Origin: Geomonas diazotrophica
Lineage (GTDB): Bacteria > Desulfobacterota > Desulfuromonadia > Geobacterales > Geobacteraceae
Direction: 5' to 3'
Length of the DNA stretch: 64,000 bases
Assembly (NCBI RefSeq): GCF_018919385.1
Contig: NZ_JAHLMF010000013.1
Coordinates: 62,001-126,000 of the forward strand
The notes below the pieces were generated by a model. It worked only from the letters and a program-made list of their open reading frames with translations. It made no database searches and had not been told where the DNA came from. The translations under genes were made by a program, and so were the position numbers. Of this stretch, positions 1 to 7,714 are shown in pieces. Numbering within the stretch: position 1 is the stretch's first letter; each line of letters begins with the position of its first letter.

Positions 1-3000
1 AGTGGAGCGAGGCGCAGGGAAACCTCGGCTTTGCCCTGGCCCGGCTGGGACGCATGGAAGAGGCCGCTCAGGCGCTCGCGCAAGCCTGCCGTCTCGCCCC
101 CGAGAACGCCGGCTTGCGCAACAACCTCGGGCTCGCGCTGACTGCCCTGGGGCGCGGCGAGGAGGCCCGGGACAGCTTCCAGGAGGCGATCCGCCTCGAC
201 CCCCGCTACCCGGAGCCGCACAGCAACCTGGGCATCCTGCTCGAGCGCTTCGGCAACGGCGGCGCGGCCATCCGCTCCCTGCGCGAGGCGCTGAGGCTCC
301 GGCCCGACTACGCCGAGGCGCACCACAACCTGGCCAACGCGCTCAAATCGCAGGGGAGGCACCGGGAGGCGCTGGAGCATTACCGGGCGGCGCTGCGCCT
401 CGACCCGGGGAACGCTGAGGCGCACAGTTCGCTGCTGTTCGCCCTGCTCTACCAGGCCGGCAGCGCCGAAGAGACCCTGTTCGCCGAGCATGCCGCCTTC
501 GGCGCCGCGCACCGCTTTCCCCCCCGGCGCCACGACAACGCGCCGCTCCCGGACCGGGTGCTGAACATCGGCTACGTCTCCGCCGACTTCCGCGAGCACG
601 CCGTGGCGCGCTTCATCGAGCCGGTGCTCGCCCACCACGACCGGGACCGCTTCCGGGTCTTCTGCTACGCCAACGTCTCCGTCCCCGATGCAAAAAGCGC
701 GAGCCTCGCCTCGCTCTGCGACCGCTTCGTCAGCATCGCCGGGCTTACCGACGACGCCGTGGACCGGCTCCTCACCGAGGACGGCATCGACATCCTGGTG
801 GACCTTTCCGGCCACTCTGCCGGCAACCGCCTGCCGCTCTTCGCCCGAAAGCCTGCCCCGGTGCAGATCACCTGGATCGGCTACCCCTTCAGCACCGGGC
901 TCACGAGCATGGACTACCGCATCAGCGACGCCGTCTGCGACCCCCCCGGCGCGACCGAGCGCTACCACAGCGAGGAGCTGATCAGACTCCCCGGCACCTT
1001 CTCCTGCTTCGCCCCCCCCGAGGATGCCCCTGCCGTGACCGGTCTCCCCTGCCTCGCCTCGGGACAGGTCACCTTCGGCTCCTTCAACAACCCGGCCAAG
1101 ATCACCCCGGAGACCGTGGCCCTCTGGGCCGACGTGCTGCGCGCGGTGCCCGGCTCTCGCATGCTGCTCAAGGGGTACTCCTTCGCCTGTCCCGAGGCGA
1201 GGCAGCAGCTGCTGGACGCCTTTTCCGAGCGCGGCATCGAGCCGCAACGGCTGGAGCTGACCGGGAACACCCCCTCCTACCGCGACCACCTGGCGCTCTA
1301 CGGCCGGGTCGACCTCGCCCTGGACACCTTCCCCTACAACGGCACCACCACGACCTGCGAGGCGCTCTGGATGGGGGTGCCGGTACTGACCCTCTCGGGG
1401 GCTACGCACCGCTCGCGGGTGGGGGCTTCGCTTCTGCACGCCCTGGGACTGGACGCCCTGGCGGCACAGGAAGGATCCGCTTTCGTGGAGCGGGCCGCGG
1501 CCCTCGCGCTGGACCCTCCCCGGCTGAAGGAGCTCAGGGAGACCCTGCGCGACCGGATGGCAGCCTCCCCCCTCACCGACGGCGCCGGGTTCACCCGGAA
1601 CCTGGAAGCCGCGCTCACCGAGGTCTGGGGCAGGTGGTGCCGCACCCATCCGCACCTTGCGGCGGATCCCAAGCTGGAGGGGGGGGCGCTCCTGCGCCAG
1701 GGAAGGCTCGACCTCGCGCTGCGGCGCTTCCTGGAGCCGCTCCGCTCGGGGGACAAGTCGACCCTCGGCGGGATCCAGGAGACGCTCAACGCCCAGACCG
1801 CGGCGGACCAGGCGCGGGCCCTCGCGCGCGAAGAGGGGGTGGACGATCCCGCTGCCCCGGAGGAAATCGCCAGCGAAACCCTCGCCGAATGCGCCGAGCT
1901 CCTCTGCAGCGCCGGTCTGGTGACGCCGGCGGACCTGATCTGCCGCTACCTGGGGGACCGGGGCTATCGCACCCCCCGGGTGAGCCGCACGCTGGGAGAG
2001 GTGGCCCTGGCCATCGGGCAGCCGGCCGCGGCGGTGCACGCGCTCTCCCGCGCCCTGGAGCAGGGGGACGCCTCGCGCGCCACGCGCATCCTGCTGGTGA
2101 AGGCGCAGCAGGGGGCGCAGCTCCCGCCGCCGGACACGAAAGGGGAGCGCCTGCTGCTGATCAAGGCGTGGGGCTACGGCTTCTGGAGCGACGTGAACCA
2201 CGTGCTCGGACAGCTCCTCCTGGCCGAGATAACCGGCCGCACCCCGGTGGTGCACTGGGGGGCCAATTCGCTCTTCAGCGACGATCCCCTGGAGAACGCC
2301 TTCACCTATTTCTTCGAGCCGGTCTCCGCGGTCACCATGCACGACGTCATCTCGCGCCGGCGCAGCTTCTACCCCCCCAAGTGGCAGCGCGACAACGTGC
2401 GCCACGAGAACCTGGCGAAGTTCGACGGCCCCTGGTCCCGCTGTTCCGCACTCTGGACCCTGGAGCGCCAGGAAGAGGTCGTGGTGAGCGACTTCCATTA
2501 CGCGGTGAACGACCTCGCCCCCTGGATCCCCGCCGGGCACCCGCTGCACGGGCTCTCCACCGAGGAGCTCTACCTCTACCTGTACCGGCGCTACCTGAGG
2601 GTGCAGCCCCGGATCCTGGAGCGGGTGGAGGCCTTCCACCGCGAGCAGCTGGCCGGCGCCCCGGCCATCGCGCTGCACGTGAGAGGGGGCGACAAGGTGG
2701 GCGAGGACCCGGGGCTTGCCCGGCTGAACGCCCTGTACCTCCCCGAGCTGGAGCGGCTGCTTGGCGAGGAGCCGCAAGCCCGCATCTTCCTCAGCACCGA
2801 CGACGACAGGATCCTGGCCGGCTACCGGGAGCGCTTCGGGAGCAGCAGGCTCATCTACACCGTCTCGACCCGCACCGCGAACCTGCAGGGGGTGCACTAC
2901 CAGAAGCAGGCGAGCCGCCGGGCGCTTGGGGAAGAGGTGCTCATCGACACCCTCCTCGCCGCCCGCTGCGACCGTTTCCTGGGGAACGGCCTCTCCAACG

Positions 3001-3104
3001 TGTCGCTCGCCGTCGCGCAGATGAAGCGCTGGGCGCCGGGGACCTGCCGGCTCTTCGGCACCCGGCTGGACTACCTGCGCCAGCTCACCCTGTACCGGAG
3101 CTGA
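1..3104 (+). CDS. TPR / GT41 (SPINDLY-type O-GlcNAc transferase) / fucosyltransferase-like fusion, 5' truncated
   Basis: The frame is open from base 3 at the window edge, so the start lies upstream; 1033 codons are visible. Bases 3 to about 540 encode TPR helices with LRNNLGLALTALGRGEEA-type repeats. About 555-1640 is a GT41 domain: NIGYVSADFREH (the His matches the catalytic-candidate His of OGT), GHSAGNRLPLF, TWIGYP, FGSFNNPAKITP and DTFPYNGTTTTCEALWMG. From about 2140 a second domain carries LLLIKAWGYGFWSDV, HVRGGDKVG (near 2676), IFLSTDDDRIL and a C-terminal FLGNGLSNVSLA. This pattern resembles GT23/NodZ-FUT8-like fucosyltransferases. The likely job is transfer of two sugars to a protein, probably flagellin given the neighbours. 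The next GT41 gene starts 2 nt after its stop. GT41 is sure, the fucosyltransferase fold is likely, and the substrate is inferred. Confidence 0.85.
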   Translation, partial: WSEAQGNLGFALARLGRMEEAAQALAQACRLAPENAGLRNNLGLALTALGRGEEARDSFQEAIRLDPRYPEPHSNLGILLERFGNGGAAIRSLREALRLRPDYAEAHHNLANALKSQGRHREALEHYRAALRLDPGNAEAHSSLLFALLYQAGSAEETLFAEHAAFGAAHRFPPRRHDNAPLPDRVLNIGYVSADFREHAVARFIEPVLAHHDRDRFRVFCYANVSVPDAKSASLASLCDRFVSIAGLTDDAVDRLLTEDGIDILVDLSGHSAGNRLPLFARKPAPVQITWIGYPFSTGLTSMDYRISDAVCDPPGATERYHSEELIRLPGTFSCFAPPEDAPAVTGLPCLASGQVTFGSFNNPAKITPETVALWADVLRAVPGSRMLLKGYSFACPEARQQLLDAFSERGIEPQRLELTGNTPSYRDHLALYGRVDLALDTFPYNGTTTTCEALWMGVPVLTLSGATHRSRVGASLLHALGLDALAAQEGSAFVERAAALALDPPRLKELRETLRDRMAASPLTDGAGFTRNLEAALTEVWGRWCRTHPHLAADPKLEGGALLRQGRLDLALRRFLEPLRSGDKSTLGGIQETLNAQTAADQARALAREEGVDDPAAPEEIASETLAECAELLCSAGLVTPADLICRYLGDRGYRTPRVSRTLGEVALAIGQPAAAVHALSRALEQGDASRATRILLVKAQQGAQLPPPDTKGERLLLIKAWGYGFWSDVNHVLGQLLLAEITGRTPVVHWGANSLFSDDPLENAFTYFFEPVSAVTMHDVISRRRSFYPPKWQRDNVRHENLAKFDGPWSRCSALWTLERQEEVVVSDFHYAVNDLAPWIPAGHPLHGLSTEELYLYLYRRYLRVQPRILERVEAFHREQLAGAPAIALHVRGGDKVGEDPGLARLNALYLPELERLLGEEPQARIFLSTDDDRILAGYRERFGSSRLIYTVSTRTANLQGVHYQKQASRRALGEEVLIDTLLAARCDRFLGNGLSNVSLAVAQMKRWAPGTCRLFGTRLDYLRQLTLYRS

Positions 3105-3106
3105 CC

Positions 3107-4885
3107 ATGAACCCGGAGCAGGCGGCACAAAGCCAGGCGCAGCTCAAATACGTGGAGCTCCTCTTGCGCAAGGGGATGCAGGAGGAGGCGCGCGCCCGGC
3201 TCGAGGAGCTGGTGCGGCAGGAGCCCCCCTGCACCGGCGCCTTTTACCTGCTCGCGGTGCTGAAAGGGGAGGACGGTTTGCCGCAGGAGGCGGCCGAACT
3301 GCTGGCCCGAACGCTTGCGCTGGAGCCTGAGAACACCAGGGTCCTGAACGCCCTGGGGGGCGCGCTGCGGCAACAGGGGGAGCTCGAACAGGCGGCGGCG
3401 GCCTTCGCCGAGGCGCTGAGGATCGATCCCCGCTTCAGCGAGGCGCGCATCAACCTCGCCCTGCTCTTGAAGGAGGCGCTGCGCTTTGGCGAAGCCGAGC
3501 TGATCCTGCGCGCCGGGATCGACCTCGCCCCCGGCTCGGTGCGCCTCAACTACAACCTCGCCAACGTGCTGCACGCGCAGGGGAGGAGCCTGGAGGCGGT
3601 GGCCGCCTACCGGGAGACGCTGCGCCTCGACCCGGACCACCTGGACGCCCGGCAGAACCTCCTCTTCGCCCTGCACTACTCGCCGCAGTCGAGCCGGCGC
3701 GAGATCTACGCCGAGCACCTGAAGGCGGCACGCAGCCGCCCCTTCCGCCCCCCCCGGCAGGAGCCCCCAGCGCGCCCCACCCCCGGCGGCCGCATCAGGG
3801 TCGGCTACCTCTCCCCCGACTTCCGGGGACACGCCGTGGCGAGCTTCATCGAGCCGGTGCTGCGCGAGCACGACCGCGACCGCTTCGAGATCTTCTGCTA
3901 CGCCAACGTTCCGACTCCCGACCCGACCACGCGGCGCCTGATGGGGCTCACCGAGCAGTGGCGCGACATCCACGGCATGGCCGACCACAACGCCGCGGCG
4001 CTCATCGCCCGCGACGGCATCGACATCCTGTTCGACCTGGCCGGGCACACCTCCGGCAGCCGGCTGCCCGTCTTCTGCCACCGTCCCGCGCCGATACAGG
4101 TCACCTGGATCGGCTACCCCGACACCACCGGTCTGCGGGCGCTGGACTACCGGATCACCGACGCGCTGGCCGACCCACCCGGAGCCGCGGACCGCTGGCA
4201 CAGCGAGCGGCTGCTGCGGCTACCCCGCTCCTTCTGCTGCTACCTCCCCCCGGTCGAAGCCCCGGAACTGGTCCCGCCCCCGTGCGGCGCAAACGGCGGC
4301 ATCACCTTCGGCTCGTTCAACAACCTCTCCAAGGTCACCCCTGAAATGATCGCGATCTGGAGCCGCCTGCTGCGTGAGGTCGACGGCTCGCGCCTGCTTT
4401 TGAAGGCGAAACCGCTGGCGGATGACGGGGTGCGTCGCCGCATTCTGGCCGGGTTCGCGGAGCATGGCGTGGCGGCGCGGCAGGTGGAGCTCGATCCGGG
4501 CCAGCCCGGCACCCGGGAGCACCTGGAGCAGTACCAGCGCGTCGACATAGCGCTGGACACCTTCCCCTACAACGGCACCACCACGACCTGCGAAGCGCTC
4601 TGGATGGGGGTCCCGGTGATCTCCCTCTCCGGCGAGCGCCACTGTTCGCGCACCGGCGCGAGCCTTTTGACCAACTGCGGGCTGGCCGACCTGGTGACCA
4701 CCAGCGAGGCGGCATACCTCGACATGGCGCGCCAGGTGGCCGGGGACCGGGCCACGCTGCGGGAATTCCGGGGCGGTGCCCGGGAGAGGCTGCTGCGTTC
4801 GCCTCTTCTGGACGCGGTTGGGGTGACGCGGGAACTGGAAGCGGTGCTGGCGGAACTCCGGGCCACCTCGCGCAGGCGCGGCTAG
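3107..4885 (+). CDS. TPR-containing GT41 glycosyltransferase (SPINDLY/OGT-like)
   Basis: The protein has 592 residues; the ATG at 3107 lies 2 nt after the stop of the preceding gene, indicating one operon. TPR repeats occupy roughly residues 1-200 (RVLNALGGALRQQGELEQAA and related). A GT41 catalytic region follows from about 225: RVGYLSPDFRGHAVASFIEP, FDLAGHTSGSRLPVF, VTWIGYP, FGSFNNLSKVTPE, DTFPYNGTTTTCEALWMG. The family moves sugar from a UDP-sugar to Ser/Thr of proteins in the cytoplasm; the TPR superhelix normally holds the acceptor. It lacks the extra C-terminal domain of its neighbour. The DNA around 4549-4612 is almost identical to 1318-1380 in that neighbour, so the two are paralogues by duplication. 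The acceptor is unproven; flagellin is inferred from context. Confidence 0.88.
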   Translation: MNPEQAAQSQAQLKYVELLLRKGMQEEARARLEELVRQEPPCTGAFYLLAVLKGEDGLPQEAAELLARTLALEPENTRVLNALGGALRQQGELEQAAAAFAEALRIDPRFSEARINLALLLKEALRFGEAELILRAGIDLAPGSVRLNYNLANVLHAQGRSLEAVAAYRETLRLDPDHLDARQNLLFALHYSPQSSRREIYAEHLKAARSRPFRPPRQEPPARPTPGGRIRVGYLSPDFRGHAVASFIEPVLREHDRDRFEIFCYANVPTPDPTTRRLMGLTEQWRDIHGMADHNAAALIARDGIDILFDLAGHTSGSRLPVFCHRPAPIQVTWIGYPDTTGLRALDYRITDALADPPGAADRWHSERLLRLPRSFCCYLPPVEAPELVPPPCGANGGITFGSFNNLSKVTPEMIAIWSRLLREVDGSRLLLKAKPLADDGVRRRILAGFAEHGVAARQVELDPGQPGTREHLEQYQRVDIALDTFPYNGTTTTCEALWMGVPVISLSGERHCSRTGASLLTNCGLADLVTTSEAAYLDMARQVAGDRATLREFRGGARERLLRSPLLDAVGVTRELEAVLAELRATSRRRG

Positions 4886-5051
4886 AAAAGAATTTTCGGG
4901 TTTCGGAGGGAGACGGCGCTGGTCAGGCGAGAGAAAGCGACGCTCGGCGCGACGGATCGGGCGCATCGGGCTCGGGCCGACATCGCTATTCATTCAGGTG
5001 AGGAGGCAGCCGGTCGGCTGCAATCGTGACGGGGGGGAAAGCGGCGCGTCA

Positions 5052-5085
5052 TCGAGGGGGACCGCTGTGCGGCAATCCCCCTCGA
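5052..5085. other. Strong stem-loop downstream of flaF
   Basis: A perfect 10-bp stem (TCGAGGGGGA / TCCCCCTCGA) encloses a second CCGC/GCGG stem. It lies 17 nt past the flaF stop, between convergent transcripts. There is no T-run on either strand, so it may be an mRNA 3'-end stabiliser or a weak terminator. The rest of the gap 4886-5101 shows nothing recognisable. Confidence 0.5.
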
Positions 5086-5101
5086 AGAGCAGCTCCTGCC
5101 A

Positions 5102-5491
5102 CTAACCTGCGGTCTCGGGGTTGGTCCGCAAACCCGCGGCGATGTTGAAGTTGATGTCGATGACGATGGAGAGTTTTTCCGGGGTGGGGAAAGCCATCAC
5201 CTCGAAGAACCTCTTGTCCACGAACAGACTCAGGTTCAACAGGTCCTCCCTGAGCTTCTTGGGCATCGGGTGGTTCGGCTCGGTCAGCTCGGCCTGGAAG
5301 AAGCTCCAGACCTTCTGGTTGTACTTTATCGCATCCAGCATCTTGGCTTCGCGGTCCGGGGCATCCCAGTTCTCCTGGACGGCCTTCAGCATCAGCCCCG
5401 CCTTGGTCAGCACTGAGGCCTCCAGCTCGCGCCCGGACATGCTCTCCTTCTGGATACCGACGTACTCCTTGATCGCGTTGTTAGTTTGCAT
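5102..5491 (-). CDS. flaF: FlaF, flagellar biosynthesis regulator
   Basis: This 129-residue protein matches the FlaF family in length and pattern: helical, with MSGRELEASVLTKAG, ENWDAPDREAKML and NQKVWSFFQAEL. In Caulobacter FlaF is needed for flagellin translation and secretion and works against FlbT. Its start overlaps the end of flbT by 11 nt and a GAGGAG sits inside flbT upstream, so the two are translationally coupled. The operon order from upstream is flagellin, unknown protein, flbT, flaF. FlaF is typical of Alphaproteobacteria, so its presence in a Geobacterales-type genome is of interest. It is presumably cytoplasmic; no membrane segment is seen. Confidence 0.88.
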   Translation of the reverse strand: MQTNNAIKEYVGIQKESMSGRELEASVLTKAGLMLKAVQENWDAPDREAKMLDAIKYNQKVWSFFQAELTEPNHPMPKKLREDLLNLSLFVDKRFFEVMAFPTPEKLSIVIDINFNIAAGLRTNPETAG

Positions 5492-5870
5492 TTTTCAGTA
5501 GCTCCTCTTCGTACTCGATGAGATTCTTCGCAAGTTTGAGAGCCTGGTAGTAGTTCCCGGCCTCGATCCGTTCATTCAACTGCTCGATGTAGGTCCTGGT
5601 GCTGGGGGCAGCCTTCAGTATCTCGGCGGCCTGTTCCGAGTACGCCTTGACGTAGTTCGGGACGTTGGGCTCGTCGATGTACATGAGCTGGATGGTGAAA
5701 TAGACCCGTTTGCAGGGCGTGTCGATGTCCTTCTCGCCCAGGATGTCCTTTTCGCGCAGTATGGGGACCGTGTTCTCGATGAAAAGAACCGTCCCCTTGC
5801 CGCCGTTTTTGACCACGGCGCCGCCCACGATCAGCCGCTCGTTGCTCTTCAAGGTAATTTTCAGGGACAT
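5481..5870 (-). CDS. flbT: FlbT, flagellin mRNA regulator
   Basis: The 129-residue protein has the full FlbT pattern: MSLKITLKSNERLIVGGAVV at the N-terminus, LFIENTVPILREKDIL, KRVYFTIQLMYID, and a helical C-terminus. In Caulobacter FlbT binds the 5' leader of flagellin mRNA and lowers its stability and translation until the hook is finished. The flagellin gene just upstream has a long leader, so a direct target is at hand. The start lies 5 nt beyond the stop of the preceding gene, with only a weak ribosome-binding site, suggesting coupling. flaF overlaps its 3' end. Confidence 0.92.
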   Translation of the reverse strand: MSLKITLKSNERLIVGGAVVKNGGKGTVLFIENTVPILREKDILGEKDIDTPCKRVYFTIQLMYIDEPNVPNYVKAYSEQAAEILKAAPSTRTYIEQLNERIEAGNYYQALKLAKNLIEYEEELLKNAN

Positions 5871-5875
5871 GTCGG

Positions 5876-6616
5876 TTAGCTCAACCCTTTCAGGAATTGA
5901 GGGTGCTGTAGCGTCACCCCCTGAGTAACCGATTCTGCAAATTGCTGGCCAATCTCGACACTTTTTTCAGCCGCGCGCGATTCGCTGGCGATGGGCTCGA
6001 AAGACAGTGTTTCCGCGCCCTTGGGGGCGGAGAACATGGCGGCGAAGCGCCCGTTGCCCAGAAAAGCAGCCGTATCGGCGGCTATGGCGGCACGCATCGT
6101 CTGCAGCGACTGCGCCGTCGCGTCAAGTTTGTCCACGTGGTCAGCAATTTGACTGTCGTCCGCGTTCATACCGAGCGGTGCGGGAAGCGCCACCGGCTTG
6201 CGGTCCTCGACAACGGATGGAGGAGGAGGGAAGGTGAGCTGGTCGATCTCCTTACGGAGCGCCGTGTAGGTCCGCAGCAGCTTCACCCTTTCCTTGTCTT
6301 GCGGTGCGAAGGGAGGGAAATTCTTCACTATCGTTTCCAGAGGCTCCTTCAGCTTGTCAATCTTTTGACCCAGATCCTGGGCCGCCTTGTCGCTCTCCCT
6401 GATGGCGGCGGCGGCGCTGTTTTGCCGCTCGTTTTGCAGACGAATGCCTGCCAGCCTGCCGTCCCCCTGCGCCGAGACGAGCACCTGGTCTACGATTTGC
6501 GGCTCTTCGGGCTTTTGTTTTTCGAACTGGGGAATTTGGGCAGAGCTGGAGGGGGAGTTGGGTTGGGAGGCAGACGGGAGGGGAACGCTCTCGGCTTGCA
6601 ATCGATCGATCAACAT
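5876..6616 (-). CDS. Hypothetical protein between flagellin and flbT
   Basis: I do not recognise this 246-residue protein. The N-terminal 40 residues are Pro/Ser/Gln-rich and look disordered. The middle (about 65-130) is charged and helical, probably coiled coil (AAQDLGQKIDKLKEPLETIV), and the C-terminus has further amphipathic helices (SEIGQQFAESV-like). No signal peptide or membrane segment is seen. A GGGGGT precedes the ATG at 6616. It lies 59 nt after the flagellin stop and 5 nt before flbT, so it is probably cotranscribed with flagellin. A secretion chaperone, FlaG-like filament protein or flagellin regulator are all possible; position is the only evidence. Confidence 0.7.
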   Translation of the reverse strand: MLIDRLQAESVPLPSASQPNSPSSSAQIPQFEKQKPEEPQIVDQVLVSAQGDGRLAGIRLQNERQNSAAAAIRESDKAAQDLGQKIDKLKEPLETIVKNFPPFAPQDKERVKLLRTYTALRKEIDQLTFPPPPSVVEDRKPVALPAPLGMNADDSQIADHVDKLDATAQSLQTMRAAIAADTAAFLGNGRFAAMFSAPKGAETLSFEPIASESRAAEKSVEIGQQFAESVTQGVTLQHPQFLKGLS

Positions 6617-6639
6617 ACGCTACCCCCAGTGAAGAGGGA

Positions 6640-6667
6640 TTGCGGAGCGGGTTACCCCGCTCCGCAA
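6640..6667 (-). other. Stem-loop after flagellin stop codon
   Basis: A perfect 12-bp GC-rich stem (TTGCGGAGCGGG / CCCGCTCCGCAA) with a 4-nt loop starts 8 nt after the flagellin stop. No T-run follows. It could stabilise the abundant flagellin mRNA or partly terminate transcription before the three downstream genes. Confidence 0.6.
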
Positions 6668-6675
6668 AGCTAGGG

Positions 6676-7494
6676 TTAGAACAGCCTGAGGACTGCCTGA
6701 GCTGCCTGAGACGACATGGAGAGCGAGGTGGTGCCCAAGCTCTGACGGGTCTGCAGCATCAGCATGTTGGCGCCTTCCTGGTTCATGTCGGCCAGGGTCA
6801 GGTTGTCAGCACCGGTCTGCAGCGTACTGATCATCGAGTCGGTGAAGTTCTGACGGGTGGTGATGATGTTCAGGTTCGCCGCCAGGGTCTGGGTGTTGGA
6901 CCTCAGGGTCGAGATCGCGGTATCCATCTTCGCCGTGTCGGTGGTGATGTCGGAGTTCGCGGACCAGCTGTTGCTGGCGCCGCTGAGGCTCAGACCGCCT
7001 GCATTGGCCAGGAAGCCCACGACGTTGAGGCTGGAGCTTGCATCCTCGTTGAAGTTGACGGTCAGGGTGTTGGTGGAGCTCAGCAGGTTGAGGCCGCGGT
7101 AACCGGAGTCGGAGGAGATGTTGTTGACCTGGCTGCGGATGGTGTCGTACTGGGTCGCCAGCTTGGACCTGGTGGAGGTGTCGCTGGTGGAAAGAGCCGA
7201 CTGTGCGATACCTTTGGCGGCGTTGATCAGGCCGGTGATCGCGGTGATACCTGCGTTGGCTGCCGAAACGGTCTGGACCGCCTCGGACATGCCGTCCTTG
7301 CGGTCGGCAAGGTCGCTGGCGCGCTGGTTGGCGTTCTGGGCTGCGAAGTAGTTGGTCGGGTTGTCGAGGGCGCTGTTGACCTGCTTGCCGGAAGAGAGCC
7401 TTTCCTGGGTCCTGTTCAGGAGCTTGCTGGTCGATTGGAGGTTGAGAAGATTGGTCCTCATGCCTGCGGTGAGAGAGATGTCGCTAGTTGCCAT
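6676..7494 (-). CDS. fliC: Flagellin (FliC/FlaA)
   Basis: This is a short flagellin of 272 residues. The N-terminal D0/D1 region has AGMRTNLLNLQSTSKLLNRT, ERLSSGKQVNSALDNPTNYF and a helical stretch to about residue 110. The C-terminal D1/D0 region ends in MLMLQTRQSLGTTSLSMSSQ. The surface domain between is reduced to a Ser/Asn/Thr-rich stretch (about 130-185) that offers sites for O-glycosylation. I chose the ATG at 7494, which has AAGGAGAAG 6 nt upstream; an in-frame ATG 33 nt earlier would lie in the leader. It is exported through the type III flagellar apparatus and forms the filament. Regulation is by sigma-28 (promoter upstream) and probably FlbT/FlaF. The glycosyltransferase genes beside it suggest it is their substrate. 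Confidence 0.95.
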   Translation of the reverse strand: MATSDISLTAGMRTNLLNLQSTSKLLNRTQERLSSGKQVNSALDNPTNYFAAQNANQRASDLADRKDGMSEAVQTVSAANAGITAITGLINAAKGIAQSALSTSDTSTRSKLATQYDTIRSQVNNISSDSGYRGLNLLSSTNTLTVNFNEDASSSLNVVGFLANAGGLSLSGASNSWSANSDITTDTAKMDTAISTLRSNTQTLAANLNIITTRQNFTDSMISTLQTGADNLTLADMNQEGANMLMLQTRQSLGTTSLSMSSQAAQAVLRLF

Positions 7495-7644
7495 GGTACT
7501 TCTCCTTTTCTGGGTGTTTGCCGGCATTCTTGCCGGGTTGAAAACCGTGTCGATCCGCTACGTTCTTTACTGTCTGGCATCCTGCCTTACGGCGAATAAC
7601 TGATGAAGTTCACCCCCTCATCGCCGGCGCGTCCTGCGCTTTTG
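7495..7644 (-). promoter_or_regulatory. Flagellin mRNA 5' leader with hairpin near the ribosome-binding site
   Basis: About 150 nt lie between the predicted sigma-28 start point and the flagellin ATG, unusually long. A perfect hairpin, CCGGCA-AGAA-TGCCGG (7521-7536), stands just upstream of the AAGGAG site. A FlbT-type regulator would be expected to act here; this is inference from the Caulobacter system. Confidence 0.5.
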
Positions 7645-7650
7645 TAAAGA

Positions 7651-7678
7651 ATATCGACACGGCGGGCCCAAAACTTTA
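7651..7678 (-). promoter_or_regulatory. Sigma-28 (FliA) promoter of flagellin
   Basis: On the minus strand the -35 box TAAAGTTT (7671-7678) is a perfect match to the sigma-28 consensus. It is followed after 12 nt by GTCGATAT (7651-7658), 6 of 8 to GCCGATAA. The site lies 34 nt past the stop of the upstream glycosyltransferase gene. Confidence 0.8.
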
Positions 7679-7714
7679 ACGGAAAAGCACCACCTTACGA
7701 TTATTTTTGTCAAA

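Noticed and set aside
3071-4201. Minus-strand open frame of 376 codons opposite the GT41 gene
   Set aside because: It mirrors a real TPR/GT41 gene, is Gly/Val/Arg/Ala-rich with no family pattern, and is the usual antisense frame of GC-rich coding DNA.
7495-7527. Longer flagellin start at 7527
   Set aside because: The extra 11 residues (MPANTQKRRST) do not match flagellin N-termini, and the strong AAGGAG serves the ATG at 7494.
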